A DNA stretch of 64,000 nucleotides from positions 1-64,000 of the forward strand of contig DATKZY010000175.1 of assembly GCA_035527715.1 (NCBI GenBank), written 5' to 3'. Shown here in pieces: positions 22,831 through 31,148 of the stretch; within the stretch, counting starts at the first letter, position 1, and the number at the start of each line of letters is the position of its first letter. Source of the DNA: DSUN01 sp035527715 (GTDB taxonomy: Bacteria > Planctomycetota > PUPC01 > DSUN01). The notes below the pieces were generated by a model. That model ran no database searches. It had not been told where the DNA came from and saw only the letters and a list, made by a program, of their open reading frames with translations. The position numbers and the translations under genes are program-made.

Positions 22831-24510
22831 ATGGGCATGGCAAGGTGTTGGATGCTTCTCGCTGTGGCCGCCGCGCTCGGCGGCTGCTCTCTCCTTCGGC
22901 CAAAGGAGCCGCAGATGAAGTCCGCCGTCCTCTGGCCCGTGGACCCGCTGGTGAAGGTGTTCCGCGACATGACGCCGCCGACCGGGCCGGTCGCGCCGTT
23001 CGAGGCGCTTGCCGCGCGGAACGAGTACGAATCGGCCCAATTCGTCCTCTGCTCGACGGAGCCGCTGACGAATCTCCGCGCCCGCGTCGAGGGCCTGGCC
23101 GAGGCCGAGGCGAGCTTCGTCGGCTTCGTGCCGTTGCGGGCCAACACGCGCCGCACGCCCGACGGCGAGGTCGTGCGCAAGGCCCCCGGCCTCTTCCCCG
23201 ACCCGCTCCTGCCCCCGGCGCTCGACAAGCTCGACGCCGACGCGAGCCAGCCCATCTTCGTGACGTTTCACGTGCCGAAGGGCCAGCGCCCCGGCGTGCG
23301 GAAGGCCCGCCTCGTGGTCGGGGCCGACCAGGGGTGCATCGAGCAGCCCTTCACCGTGCGCGTCGTCAAGGCCACGCTGCCCAACGAACGCACCCTTGCC
23401 GTGACCAACTGGTTTTCGGCCCTCGGCCCGCGCTTCAAGGGCTTCCACGGCACCGACGATTGGGGCGATGCGCACTGGAAGGTGCTCGAGCACTACGCAA
23501 CGGTGATGGCCGCCTATCGCCAGAACGTCGTCCTCACGCCCATTTACAGCCTCATTGACTTCAGCGTCGGCCCCGACGGCAAGCTGGCCTTCGGCTTCGA
23601 GCGTTTCGACCGCTGGGTGAAGCTGTTCCAGGCCGCCGGCGTGATCGGCCAGATCGAGGGCGGACACCTCGGCACGCGGCCGGGTGGGGTCTGGACCGCT
23701 CCCCAGTTCGAGATCTTCCTCAGGGCCGTCGAGGGCGGCAAGGTGGTCTCGAAGAAAGGCCACCCCGGCGAGCCGGCCGTCGAGGAGTGGCTCTCCCAGT
23801 TGCTGCCCGCGCTGGAGAAGCACCTGGCTGACAAGGGCTGGCTCGACATCTACATGCAGCACCTGTGCGACGAGCCGATCAAGGAGAACGCCGACAGCTA
23901 TCGCACCCTGGCCACGATCGTGCGGAAGTACGCGCCCAGGCTCCGCCGCGTGGACGCCAATCACTATGCCGAGCTGGTCGGCTCGATTGACGTGTGGGTG
24001 CCGCAGCTCAACTACTACGACCAGGCTCTCGCCTTCTACCGCGAGCGCCAGAAGGCCGGCGACGAGGTGTGGGCCTACACCTGCCTCGCCCCGACGGGCA
24101 CCTACCCGAACCGCCTGATTGACTACTCGCTGCTCAAGGTGCGGCTGCTGCACTGGGTGAACTTCCGCTTCGGCGCCACCGGCTACCTGCACTGGGGCTG
24201 GAACCAGTGGTCGGTGAAGGACCCCTTCGCCGACGTCGAGCCGCCGCACGGGCAAGGCGTCTTCCTGCCGCCCGGCGATGCCTGGATCGTCTATCCCTCG
24301 AAGGAGCACGTGCTCCTCAGCTCGCTGCGCTTCGAGGCCATGCGCGACGGCATCGAGGACTACGAGCTGCTCCAGCTCCTCGCGAAGAGGTCGCCCGACA
24401 AGGCCCAGGCCCTCGCCGAGCGCCTCGTGCCGAAGATCGCGCAACCGGAGAAAGAGGTCGCCAAGTTCCGCGAAGTGAGGCGCGAACTGCTGGAGGCGTT
24501 GGCCGAATGA
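22831..24510 (+). CDS. DUF4091-family lipoprotein, glycoside-hydrolase-like
   Basis: A 559-residue protein with a lipoprotein signal (WMLLAVAAALGGC, lipid on Cys18). An N-terminal beta-sandwich (~35-170) is followed by a TIM-barrel-like region with LCDEPIKENADSY (~350) and a DUF4091 tail (EAMRDGIEDYELLQLLAK). That tail is the signature of this family, related to GH123-type hexosaminidases. An Asp-Glu pair (CDEP) is in the position expected for catalysis. The substrate is unknown. GAGAGGAG precedes the ATG. A longer open frame upstream is only GC-rich shadow of the aminopeptidase gene. The radical SAM gene follows after 26 bases. Confidence 0.8.
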   Translation: MGMARCWMLLAVAAALGGCSLLRPKEPQMKSAVLWPVDPLVKVFRDMTPPTGPVAPFEALAARNEYESAQFVLCSTEPLTNLRARVEGLAEAEASFVGFVPLRANTRRTPDGEVVRKAPGLFPDPLLPPALDKLDADASQPIFVTFHVPKGQRPGVRKARLVVGADQGCIEQPFTVRVVKATLPNERTLAVTNWFSALGPRFKGFHGTDDWGDAHWKVLEHYATVMAAYRQNVVLTPIYSLIDFSVGPDGKLAFGFERFDRWVKLFQAAGVIGQIEGGHLGTRPGGVWTAPQFEIFLRAVEGGKVVSKKGHPGEPAVEEWLSQLLPALEKHLADKGWLDIYMQHLCDEPIKENADSYRTLATIVRKYAPRLRRVDANHYAELVGSIDVWVPQLNYYDQALAFYRERQKAGDEVWAYTCLAPTGTYPNRLIDYSLLKVRLLHWVNFRFGATGYLHWGWNQWSVKDPFADVEPPHGQGVFLPPGDAWIVYPSKEHVLLSSLRFEAMRDGIEDYELLQLLAKRSPDKAQALAERLVPKIAQPEKEVAKFREVRRELLEALAE

Positions 24511-24536
24511 AAGTGGATGGGTGGATGGGTGGATGA

Positions 24537-25454
24537 ATGGATGATAGGAAAGAGAGAGCCGACCGTCTCTACGAGTCCCTCGCCTCGTGCGATATCTGCC
24601 CGCGCCGGTGCCGGGTGAACCGCCTGGAGGGCGAGACCGGCTTCTGCGGGGTCGGGGCCGAGGCCCTCGTGTCGTCGGCCGGACCCCACTTCGGCGAGGA
24701 GGACGTGCTGGTCGGCCGTGGGGGCTCGGGGACGATTTTCCTCGCCGGCTGCAACCTCGGCTGCATCTTCTGCCAGAACTCCGACATCAGCCACGGGCGC
24801 GACGGGCGGCCCGCCGCCCCCGCCGACATCGCGCGCATGATGCTGCGCCTCGAACGCATGGGCTGCTCGAACGTCAACTTCGTCACCCCCACCCACGTCA
24901 CGCCGCAACTGATGCAGGCCATCCTCATCGCGCGCCAGCAGGGGCTCCGCGTGCCCATCGTCTACAACTGCGGCGGATACGAGTCGCTCGAGACCCTTCA
25001 GGCCCTCGAGGGCTTCATCGAAATCTACATGCCCGACGCCAAGTATGCGGGGGGCGAGCCGGCGCGCGAACTGTCCGCCGCGCCCGACTACCCCGAGGTC
25101 AACCGCGCCGCCCTCCGCGAGATGCACCGGCAGGTGGGCGATCTCGTGGTGTCGCATCTTCAATTGGCACATAGCGGCCATGTGCGAATTGAAGATGCGA
25201 CACCTGGCGGCATTGCCACGCGCGGCCTGCTCGTCCGCCACCTCGTCCTGCCCAACGGCATGGCGGGGAGCAAGGCCGTTCTCGACTTCCTGGCGAAGGA
25301 GATCTCGCCGCGCACCTACGTGAACGTCATGGCCCAGTATCGCCCCTGCTATCGGGCCGGCGAGTGCCCGAAGATTGGCCGCCCGCCGACGCGCCAGGAG
25401 TTCCTCGACGCCTACGACTACGCGGCAGGCCTGGGGCTCAGGCTGGCCCGGTGA
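24537..25454 (+). CDS. PflA-like radical SAM protein carrying an in-frame palindrome
   Basis: A 305-residue radical SAM protein with an N-terminal cysteine set (CDICPRRCRVNR) and the cluster motif CNLGCIFC (CxxxCxxC, ~79-86). NFVTPTHVTPQL and YNCGGYESLETL are typical of PflA-like activase relatives. It would use SAM to make a radical; the target enzyme is unknown. Between GDLV and GIATRGLLVRHLVLPNG, where relatives run straight on, a 57-bp palindrome at 25148-25204 adds about 19 in-frame residues (VSHLQLAHSGHVRIEDATP). The start codon lies in a GGATG short repeat with no clear ribosome site. Confidence 0.82.
   Translation: MDDRKERADRLYESLASCDICPRRCRVNRLEGETGFCGVGAEALVSSAGPHFGEEDVLVGRGGSGTIFLAGCNLGCIFCQNSDISHGRDGRPAAPADIARMMLRLERMGCSNVNFVTPTHVTPQLMQAILIARQQGLRVPIVYNCGGYESLETLQALEGFIEIYMPDAKYAGGEPARELSAAPDYPEVNRAALREMHRQVGDLVVSHLQLAHSGHVRIEDATPGGIATRGLLVRHLVLPNGMAGSKAVLDFLAKEISPRTYVNVMAQYRPCYRAGECPKIGRPPTRQEFLDAYDYAAGLGLRLAR
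25148..25204. repeat. 57-bp palindromic element, copy 2, inside a coding region
   Basis: Perfect 18-bp arms (GGTGTCGCATCTTCAATT and complement) flank a 21-base centre nearly identical to that of copy 1 at 6138-6194. The arms differ from copy 1 at several positions, with matching changes on both sides. Its 57 bp equal 19 codons, so the host frame is kept and no stop is introduced. Confidence 0.88.
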
Positions 25455-25470
25455 GAGAGGAGAGGGTGAG

Positions 25471-27195
25471 ATGAAAAACGCCGAGATCGCGGGAATCTTC
25501 GACCGAATGGCCGACATCCTGGAGGTGCTGAACGACAACCCGTTCCGCGTGCGGTCGTATCGCAAGGCGAGCGAGGTGGTCGGCGACCAGGCGGAGGACA
25601 TCGCCGCGCTGGCCGAATCGGGCCGGCTGGGCGAGCTGCCCGGCATCGGCGCGGCCTTCGTCGAGAAGATTACCGAATACCTGGTGAAGGGCAAGGTCAC
25701 CGCCTACGACGAGCTGAAGGCCAAGGTGCCCGAGGGCGTCGTCGAGATGCTGCGTGTCCCCGGCCTCGGGCCGAAGACGGCGGGGCTCTTCTGGAAGCAG
25801 GCCAGCGTCACGAGCGTTGCCGAGCTGACCAAGGCGATTGACGACGGGAAGCTGGTCGGCCTCCCCGGCATCGGCGAGAAGAAGCTCGAAAACATCAAGA
25901 AGGGCATCGCGACCTATCTCGGCGGCCAGGGGCGCGTGCTGCTCGGCGCGGCGCTGCCCGTGGCCGAGGAGGTCGCCGGCCTGCTCGAGAAGCTCGACGG
26001 CGTGAGCGCCGTGCTCCCCGCCGGCTCGATGCGCCGCCGCCGCGAGACGATTGGCGACGTGGATATCCTCGTCGCCTCCGAGCGCGGCAAGGAGGTCATC
26101 GCGGCATTCGTCGGCCTGCCAATGGTCAAGGACGTGTTGGCCGAGGGCGACACGAAGGGCAGCGTGCGGGTCGAGGGGGGCCTCCAGGTGGACGTGCGGG
26201 TCGTGCCGCCCGAGTCCTTCGGCGCCGCCGCCCAGTACTTCACGGGCTCGAAGGCCCACAACATCCGCCTCCGCGACCTGGCCATCGGCAAGAAGCTCAA
26301 GCTCAACGAATACGGCGTCTTCCGCGGCGAGAAGCGCATCGCGGGCAAGACCGAGGAAGAGGTCTATGCCGCCCTCGGCCTCCCCTGCATCCCGCCCGAG
26401 CTGCGCGAGGACCGCGGCGAGGTCGAGGCCGCGCTCGAAGGCAAGCTCCCGACCCTCATCGAAGAGAAAGACATTCGCGGCGACCTCCAGATGCACTCGA
26501 CCCACAGCGACGGCGCGGCCCCCATCGAGGAGATGGCCCGGGCCTGCATCGCCCTCGGCTACGACTACCTGGCCATCACCGACCACTCGCAGTCGCTCAA
26601 GATCGCCAACGGCCTCACCCCCGCGCGCCTCCGCACGCAGCGCAAGGAGATTGATGCGGTCAACAGGAAGCTCAAGGGCTTCCGCGTCCTCGCCGGCATC
26701 GAGGTGGACATTCTGGGCGACGGCGGCCTCGACCTGCCCGACAAGACCCTCGCCGCCCTCGACTTCGTCATCGCCTCGATTCACATGGGCATGCAGCAGG
26801 ACGCCGACCGGCTCACCGCCCGCCTGGTGAAGGCGATGCGGAGCCCCTACGTGAGCGCCATCGCCCACCCGACCGGCCGCGTGATCGGCCAGCGCGACCC
26901 CTGCGCCCTCCACTTCGACGAGGTGTTGCGCGTGGCGAAGGAGACGGGCACGGCCCTCGAGATCAACGCCTACACCGACCGCCTCGACCTCAACGACGTC
27001 CACGCCCGCGCGGCCCGCGACGCCGGGGTGAAGCTGCTGATTGACACCGACGCCCACGCCCCGGCCCACCTGCCGATGATGCGCTTCGGCGTCGCCACGG
27101 CCCGTCGCGGCTGGGTGCGCAGGGAGGACGTGCTGAACACCCTGCCGCTCGACGCCCTGCTCGCCGCGCTGCGCCGGAAGAGGCCGGGGGCCTGA
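25471..27195 (+). CDS. polX: Family X DNA polymerase/exonuclease PolX
   Basis: A 574-residue bacterial PolX. The N-terminal POLXc half has two helix-hairpin-helix motifs (LPGIGAAFVEKI, VPGLGPKTAGLF and a further LPGIGEKKLENI). The polymerase catalytic region is AGSMRRRRETIGDVDILVA (the GDVDIL aspartates) with a third Asp in LQVDVRVV. The C-terminal PHP domain (DLQMHSTHSDG, AITDHSQS, IEVDIL, IDTDAH) gives 3'-5' exonuclease and AP-endonuclease activity. It fills short gaps in base-excision repair. The ATG at 25471 has GAGGAGAG upstream and lies 17 bases after the radical SAM stop. Confidence 0.95.
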   Translation: MKNAEIAGIFDRMADILEVLNDNPFRVRSYRKASEVVGDQAEDIAALAESGRLGELPGIGAAFVEKITEYLVKGKVTAYDELKAKVPEGVVEMLRVPGLGPKTAGLFWKQASVTSVAELTKAIDDGKLVGLPGIGEKKLENIKKGIATYLGGQGRVLLGAALPVAEEVAGLLEKLDGVSAVLPAGSMRRRRETIGDVDILVASERGKEVIAAFVGLPMVKDVLAEGDTKGSVRVEGGLQVDVRVVPPESFGAAAQYFTGSKAHNIRLRDLAIGKKLKLNEYGVFRGEKRIAGKTEEEVYAALGLPCIPPELREDRGEVEAALEGKLPTLIEEKDIRGDLQMHSTHSDGAAPIEEMARACIALGYDYLAITDHSQSLKIANGLTPARLRTQRKEIDAVNRKLKGFRVLAGIEVDILGDGGLDLPDKTLAALDFVIASIHMGMQQDADRLTARLVKAMRSPYVSAIAHPTGRVIGQRDPCALHFDEVLRVAKETGTALEINAYTDRLDLNDVHARAARDAGVKLLIDTDAHAPAHLPMMRFGVATARRGWVRREDVLNTLPLDALLAALRRKRPGA

Positions 27196-27697
27196 GGGCG
27201 GGACTCCGAGCGAGTACGTAACTTATTGGGAGTCCAGCCTTTAGGGGTCTTCTCCTTCGGCTCCGAGGGGAGCAGATGCCTTATCTCCACGCCATTCTGG
27301 CTACGACTGGCTCCGGAAGCTCCTCTGCCCACCACTCGAAGCGCGCCGAAGCTCAGGCGCTCCAGGCGCTCACCTGCGCGCAAGGGGAGGTGAGCGCCTA
27401 GCGGACCCACGGAGCACGGCTTCTATGGCAGACGCAAGTGTCTGTTCTGCCTATGGTTAGAACCTGGCGTCGTGCGGGGCCCGCCGCCCAGGCGCTCTAG
27501 GCGCTCACCCGCGCGCAAGGGGGGGTGAGCGCCTAGCCGGGGGCGTCGACACAACGGCCGTTACGACAAGGACCCGATCACCCGGCTAACGCCCGAGCCG
27601 ATCTCCGCCACTGAGTTCGTGGATGATGTGTTCGAGGGCGAGCCCCCGCGTGCCCTGCACCGGGGAGTGGCATCAGGGAGCGGGGCGCCGGCCGGAC
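27196..27697. repeat. Gene-free stretch with CTAGGCGCTCAC palindromes
   Basis: Two foldbacks of one family occur: arms at 27364-27373/27390-27399 and at 27497-27508/27525-27536 (CTAGGCGCTCAC ... GTGAGCGCCTAG). The same family recurs at 56573 and 56708. The short open frame after 27560 (RYDKDPITRLTPEPIS...) could be debris of a gene, but I do not recognise it. Confidence 0.6.
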
Positions 27698-27727
27698 TTG
27701 CGTGTCCGCCGGCGCGAGCAGTATACT
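27698..27727 (+). promoter_or_regulatory. Candidate promoter with a long leader
   Basis: TTGCGT (27698-27703), 18 bp, TATACT (27722-27727). It would give a leader of about 240 bases before the small exported protein. That leader contains GAAAGGAGGTGAAG and many GC hairpins, with no recognised riboswitch. Confidence 0.45.
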
Positions 27728-27976
27728 GTGTGACGACGAGAGAGAGTCAACGGAGCCTGCGGGCCGAAAGGAGGTGAAGGAAGGGTCGGGAGACGAGCTG
27801 CGAACGGGTGCCGGGAAGCGGGCGCCCGAAGAACGGGCGCAACCCCGTGGGTCAGCTTCCGCGGCGGAGTTGCCCGCGCGCTTGCACGCAAGTCGTCAGG
27901 ACGGAAAACCGGCGTCGCCTGCCAAAGAGGTCCAGGCCCTCGCATCGCCGAGGGCGCAATCCCAGGAGAGCAACAC

Positions 27977-28342
27977 GTGAGATCGAGAGTTCTAGCTCTG
28001 ATTGCCGTGTGTGTCGCGATGGTTCTGGTCGCTGGCCAGGCCATGGCCCGCGAGAAGGGCGGCGCCCCCAAGGTGCCGAAGCCGAAGCCCATCATGGGCA
28101 CGGTCGCCGTGACCAAGGATGCCGATACCATCAAGAGCATCACGATCACCAGCGGCAAGAAGGATGCCCCGGTCGTCTACTGCGTCGTGCTCGACGACAA
28201 TGGCAAGAAGGTCGCCGAACTCGATGGCAAGAAGGTGAAAGCCACGGGCACCGTCGAAGAGAAAGACGGCAACAAGTGGCTCACCGTCGCGACCTGTGAA
28301 GAACTGGTGAAGAAGCCGCCGAAGAAGAAGGATGGCAACTAG
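27977..28342 (+). CDS. Small exported protein, OB-fold-like
   Basis: I do not recognise a named family. The 121-residue protein starts at GTG with AGGAGAG upstream and has a signal peptide (VLALIAVCVAMVLVAGQAMA). A ~75-residue beta-rich domain follows (GTVAVTKDADTIKSITI, YCVVLDDNGKKVAELDG, KVKATGTVEEKDGNKWLTV). This pattern of strands and 'GTVEEKDG.KWLTV' resembles small exported OB-fold domains that bind nucleic acid or metal. The tail is lysine/proline rich (KKPPKKKDGN). It stands alone between a long leader and a strong terminator, suggesting a monocistronic and possibly highly expressed unit. Confidence 0.65.
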   Translation: MRSRVLALIAVCVAMVLVAGQAMAREKGGAPKVPKPKPIMGTVAVTKDADTIKSITITSGKKDAPVVYCVVLDDNGKKVAELDGKKVKATGTVEEKDGNKWLTVATCEELVKKPPKKKDGN

Positions 28343-28366
28343 CCGTCCGGCACGTGAGGACTCGAC

Positions 28367-28408
28367 GTGGCCGCGCCGCCATCGCTTGGGGCGCGGCCAC
28401 TTCATTTT
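28367..28408 (+). terminator. Rho-independent terminator
   Basis: A perfect 11-bp stem (GTGGCCGCGCC with GGCGCGGCCAC) is followed by TTCATTTT, 25 bases after the small exported protein gene. Confidence 0.85.
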
Positions 28409-28439
28409 CCCGCTTCTGCGCCACTCGTGCCATCGCGTC

Positions 28440-28468
28440 TTGCCGCGGGCCGCAGGCCCGGCTATAAT
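28440..28468 (+). promoter_or_regulatory. Promoter for the TPR-kinase gene
   Basis: TTGCCG (28440-28445), 17 bp, TATAAT (28463-28468), 23 bases before the ATG at 28492. Confidence 0.75.
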
Positions 28469-28491
28469 CGCAGCGAGGCAGGAGCAGGCGG

Positions 28492-30447
28492 ATGAGCGCG
28501 AGCGAGCTTCTCTTTCGGGGCCAGCACGAGCTTCGGGCCGGCGAGGCGGCCAAGGCGCTCGAAACCCTCGAGCGCGCCGCGCGCTCGCGCCCGGAGTCCC
28601 CGCACGTGGCTCTGCACCGCGCCCTGGCGCTTGCCGACGCCGGCCGGCTCGACGACGCGCTCGGCGCCCTCGGGCACGCGGCCTCGCGCTGGCCCGAGAA
28701 CCCCGTCTTCCCGCTCTTCCGTGGCGGGCTCCTCGCTGAGGCCGACCGGCTCGACGAGGCGGCCGCCGCCCTCCACGGCGCGCGAAAGCTCTCCCCCGGC
28801 AACCTGCTCGCCGAGGCCTACCTGGCCCTCGTGGCCATGCGGCGTGGCGAGGTCGAGCGGCCGTTGCGCCGCCTCGCCGCCGTGGGGATGACCGACAGCT
28901 CGCGCGCCCTCGCCGCCATCCTGGCCGAGGTCGAGGCCGCGCTCTTCCGCCGCTTCGGCCCCCACACCGATGGCAAGCCCCCCGCCGCTCCCGAGCCCGA
29001 GGCCGGCGGCCGCCTCCGCCGCCACGGCGCGAAACGCCTTGCCGCCATGGGCCGCAGCCGCCTCGAGCGCGGCGACTCGCCCGCGGCCTGGCTCCTCCTC
29101 AAGCTCGCCGCCGAGAAGAACCCCTCGCTGCCCGACGTCCTCGCCTACCTCGGCTTCGCCGCCCATGACCTCGGCCGCTACGAGGAGGCCCTCGACCACC
29201 TGAGCCGCACCGGCTCCTGGTCGCAGCCGCTCGACGCCATCCACCTCCACCGCGGCGCCTGCCTCTACAAGCTCGACCGCCACGCCGAGGCCCTCGAATC
29301 GCTCCAGGCCGCGCAGGACGCCGACACCCTCGGCGACTACACGGCCTGGATTCAGCTCTACCTGGCCCGGGTGCTCATTGCCCTCGGCCGCGTCGTCGAG
29401 GCCCGGCCCCACCTCCGCCGCCTCCTCGAGGCCGAGGGCGACATGGCCCTCGCCCGCCTGCGCCAGGCCCGCGAGCTCCTCGGCCTCGCCGTGCCCGAAA
29501 GCGCGCCCGAAAGCTACGACGTGATCGAGGATGGCAAAACCGTCCTCGTCGTCAAGCCCCCCTACGCCGACGCTGTCCGCGAACGTCGTCGGCCGGAGGC
29601 CGGAGGCGGGAGGCCGTCTGCCGAGCGCCCTGCGCCTGCCGCCGACGGCTTACGGCCTACGGCTGACGGCCTCCCGCCTCCCGTTCCCGCCGGCCGCGCG
29701 CCGATGCAGCGGATCGCCCTGCCCGACGGCGCCACGGCCCTCGTGCGCCGCTGCCGACGCGGGGGACTCTTCGGCCGGCTCCTCGGCGACAGGCATTTCA
29801 ACGGCAACCGCTTCCTCCGCGAGATCGCCGTCTCCGACGCCCTTCGCCGCCGAGGCGTGCCCACCCCCGAGATCATCGCCGGCATCCGCCGCGAGACCTT
29901 CCCTGGCGTCTACCGCGCCGAAATCATCGTCCGCGAGGTCCCCGACTCCCTCGACCTCGCCGCCGCCCTCCGCTCCCTCCGCGTTGGTGAAGGCGGTGGC
30001 ACGGGCGTCCCGCCTGTGATCGGCGGCTCTAATGCGCCCGACTCCTCTCACGCGTCACGCGTCACGCGTCACGGGGCTTTCGCTTCCGCCGCCCGCCTCC
30101 TCCGCCAGGTCCACGACGCCGGCCTCCTCCACCCCGACCTCAACGCGAAGAACATCCTCATCGCCGCCGACGGCTCCGCTCTCATCCTTGACCTCGACCG
30201 CGCCGAGTTGCTCGACGACTTGCCGCTGGGCGACCGCTTTGCGGCCCTCGCCCGACTCTACCGGTCGCTCCACAAGCTCGGCCTCGCCCCCGACCCCGTC
30301 AGCGACGCCGACTGGGCCGCCTTCTACGACACCTATGCGGGCAACGACCCGCTCCTCCTCGGCCACACCGACGCCTTCCTCGCCCGCTGCCGCCGCCACC
30401 TCCGCCGCCATCAGCTCTGGTGGCGGTTGGCCGGCAAGCGACGCTGA
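28492..30447 (+). CDS. TPR protein fused to a KdkA/WaaP-like lipopolysaccharide kinase
   Basis: A 651-residue fusion. Residues ~1-340 are TPR-type helical repeats (e.g. LERGDSPAAWLLLKLAAEKNP, LGRYEEALDHLSRTG). Residues ~405-650 are a small kinase like Kdo kinase/WaaP: GRLLGDRHFNGNRFLREI, the catalytic HPDLNAKNILI and metal-binding ILDLDRAEL. The expected reaction is phosphorylation of Kdo or heptose in LPS core. Two spacers are repeat-derived: ~365-400 from a foldback at 29602-29681, and ~500-525 from GGTGVPPV and a CACGCGT tandem (29992-30073). Both keep the frame. GGAGCAGGCGG precedes the ATG. Nearby heptosyltransferase-like and GpsA genes support an envelope role. Confidence 0.78.
   Translation: MSASELLFRGQHELRAGEAAKALETLERAARSRPESPHVALHRALALADAGRLDDALGALGHAASRWPENPVFPLFRGGLLAEADRLDEAAAALHGARKLSPGNLLAEAYLALVAMRRGEVERPLRRLAAVGMTDSSRALAAILAEVEAALFRRFGPHTDGKPPAAPEPEAGGRLRRHGAKRLAAMGRSRLERGDSPAAWLLLKLAAEKNPSLPDVLAYLGFAAHDLGRYEEALDHLSRTGSWSQPLDAIHLHRGACLYKLDRHAEALESLQAAQDADTLGDYTAWIQLYLARVLIALGRVVEARPHLRRLLEAEGDMALARLRQARELLGLAVPESAPESYDVIEDGKTVLVVKPPYADAVRERRRPEAGGGRPSAERPAPAADGLRPTADGLPPPVPAGRAPMQRIALPDGATALVRRCRRGGLFGRLLGDRHFNGNRFLREIAVSDALRRRGVPTPEIIAGIRRETFPGVYRAEIIVREVPDSLDLAAALRSLRVGEGGGTGVPPVIGGSNAPDSSHASRVTRHGAFASAARLLRQVHDAGLLHPDLNAKNILIAADGSALILDLDRAELLDDLPLGDRFAALARLYRSLHKLGLAPDPVSDADWAAFYDTYAGNDPLLLGHTDAFLARCRRHLRRHQLWWRLAGKRR
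29602..29681. repeat. Foldback repeat inside the kinase fusion gene
   Basis: GGAGGCGGGAGGCCGTC (29602-29618) and its exact complement (29665-29681) form 17-bp arms. Between them are DGLRPTADGLP-type degenerate codons. The translated segment is low-complexity Pro/Arg/Ala and lies between the TPR and kinase domains. Confidence 0.75.
29992..30073. repeat. GGTGVPPV/CACGCGT repeat inside the kinase fusion gene
   Basis: GGCACGGGCGTCCCGCC encodes GTGVPP, a peptide often produced by dispersed repeats in planctomycete-like genomes. It is followed by three tandem copies of TCACGCG (30049-30073). The kinase domain resumes with FASAARLLRQVHDAGLLHPD. Confidence 0.6.
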
Positions 30448-30474
30448 GCGCAGGGCGCTGGCGTCAGCCATCAC

Positions 30475-30503
30475 TTGCACGCCATGCGGTTATGTGGTAT
30501 AGT
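30475..30503 (+). promoter_or_regulatory. Promoter of the higBA operon
   Basis: TTGCAC (30475-30480), 17 bp, TATAGT (30498-30503). Autorepression by HigA is expected from the family, but I could not identify an operator. Confidence 0.75.
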
Positions 30504-30525
30504 GTCTAATGGAGGTGACCGAAGC

Positions 30526-30822
30526 ATGATCGCGTCGTTCGGTGACCGCGGGACCGAGGATGTGTACCATGGCCTGCGCTCTGTTCGTGCGCGGCGCATC
30601 CCGCCCGCTGTGTGGCGGACAGCGCGTCGGAAACTGGACATGCTTGAATACGCCCAAGGCCTGCGCGATTTGCTTGCGCCGCCAGGAAACCGTCTCGAGG
30701 CGCTCAAGGGCGGCCTCAGCGGCTTCCACAGCATCCGCATCAATGACCAGTGGCGGATTCTGTTCCGCTGGCATGAGGGCGCGGCTCACAAGCTGACCAT
30801 TGTGGACTATCACACAGGATAG
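30526..30822 (+). CDS. higB: HigB-type ribosome-dependent mRNA interferase toxin
   Basis: A 98-residue RelE-superfamily toxin. The pattern IASFGDRGTEDVYHG, then ARRKLDMLEYAQGLRDLLAPPGNRLEAL, and the C-terminal SIRINDQWRILFRW...VDYHTG is that of HigB/Killer proteins, which cut mRNA on the ribosome. A Shine-Dalgarno GGAGGT lies before the ATG at 30526. The toxin-first gene order with HigA 12 bases downstream is characteristic of this family. Confidence 0.93.
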   Translation: MIASFGDRGTEDVYHGLRSVRARRIPPAVWRTARRKLDMLEYAQGLRDLLAPPGNRLEALKGGLSGFHSIRINDQWRILFRWHEGAAHKLTIVDYHTG

Positions 30823-30834
30823 GAGACACGGCAA

Positions 30835-31122
30835 ATGATCCCGAAGCACCGTATCCCCACATCCCCGGGGGAAATCCTCGACGAGGAGTTCCTGCGGCCG
30901 CTGGGGCTGACGCAGACGGCGTTTGCCCGGCACCTGAGCGTGCCGGTGCGCCGCATCAACGAGATCGTGCGCGGGAGGCGGGCGGTGAGCCCCGAGACGG
31001 CGCAGCTTTTCGCCGCGGCACTCGGCACATCGCCCGAGTTCTGGATGCACGCGCAGTCGAGCTACGACCTGGCGACGCACAAGATTGAGGTCGAGATCGA
31101 GCCGCTTGTCCATGTCGGCTGA
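30835..31122 (+). CDS. higA: HigA-type antitoxin
   Basis: A 95-residue antitoxin with an XRE-type helix-turn-helix. It starts HRIPTSPGEILDEEFLRPLG, followed by LTQTAFARHLSVPVRRINEIVRG (helix-turn-helix ~25-50) and SPETAQLFAAALGTSPEFWM. It neutralises HigB and represses the operon. GGAGACACGGCAA precedes the ATG. The pair is complete and probably functional. Confidence 0.93.
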   Translation: MIPKHRIPTSPGEILDEEFLRPLGLTQTAFARHLSVPVRRINEIVRGRRAVSPETAQLFAAALGTSPEFWMHAQSSYDLATHKIEVEIEPLVHVG

Positions 31123-31148
31123 GTGAGTTAGCGCGCGTTTGGGTTCCT

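Noticed and set aside
27740..27960. Cobalamin or other known riboswitch
   Set aside because: Lacks the B12 box and other class-specific conserved cores I could check by eye.
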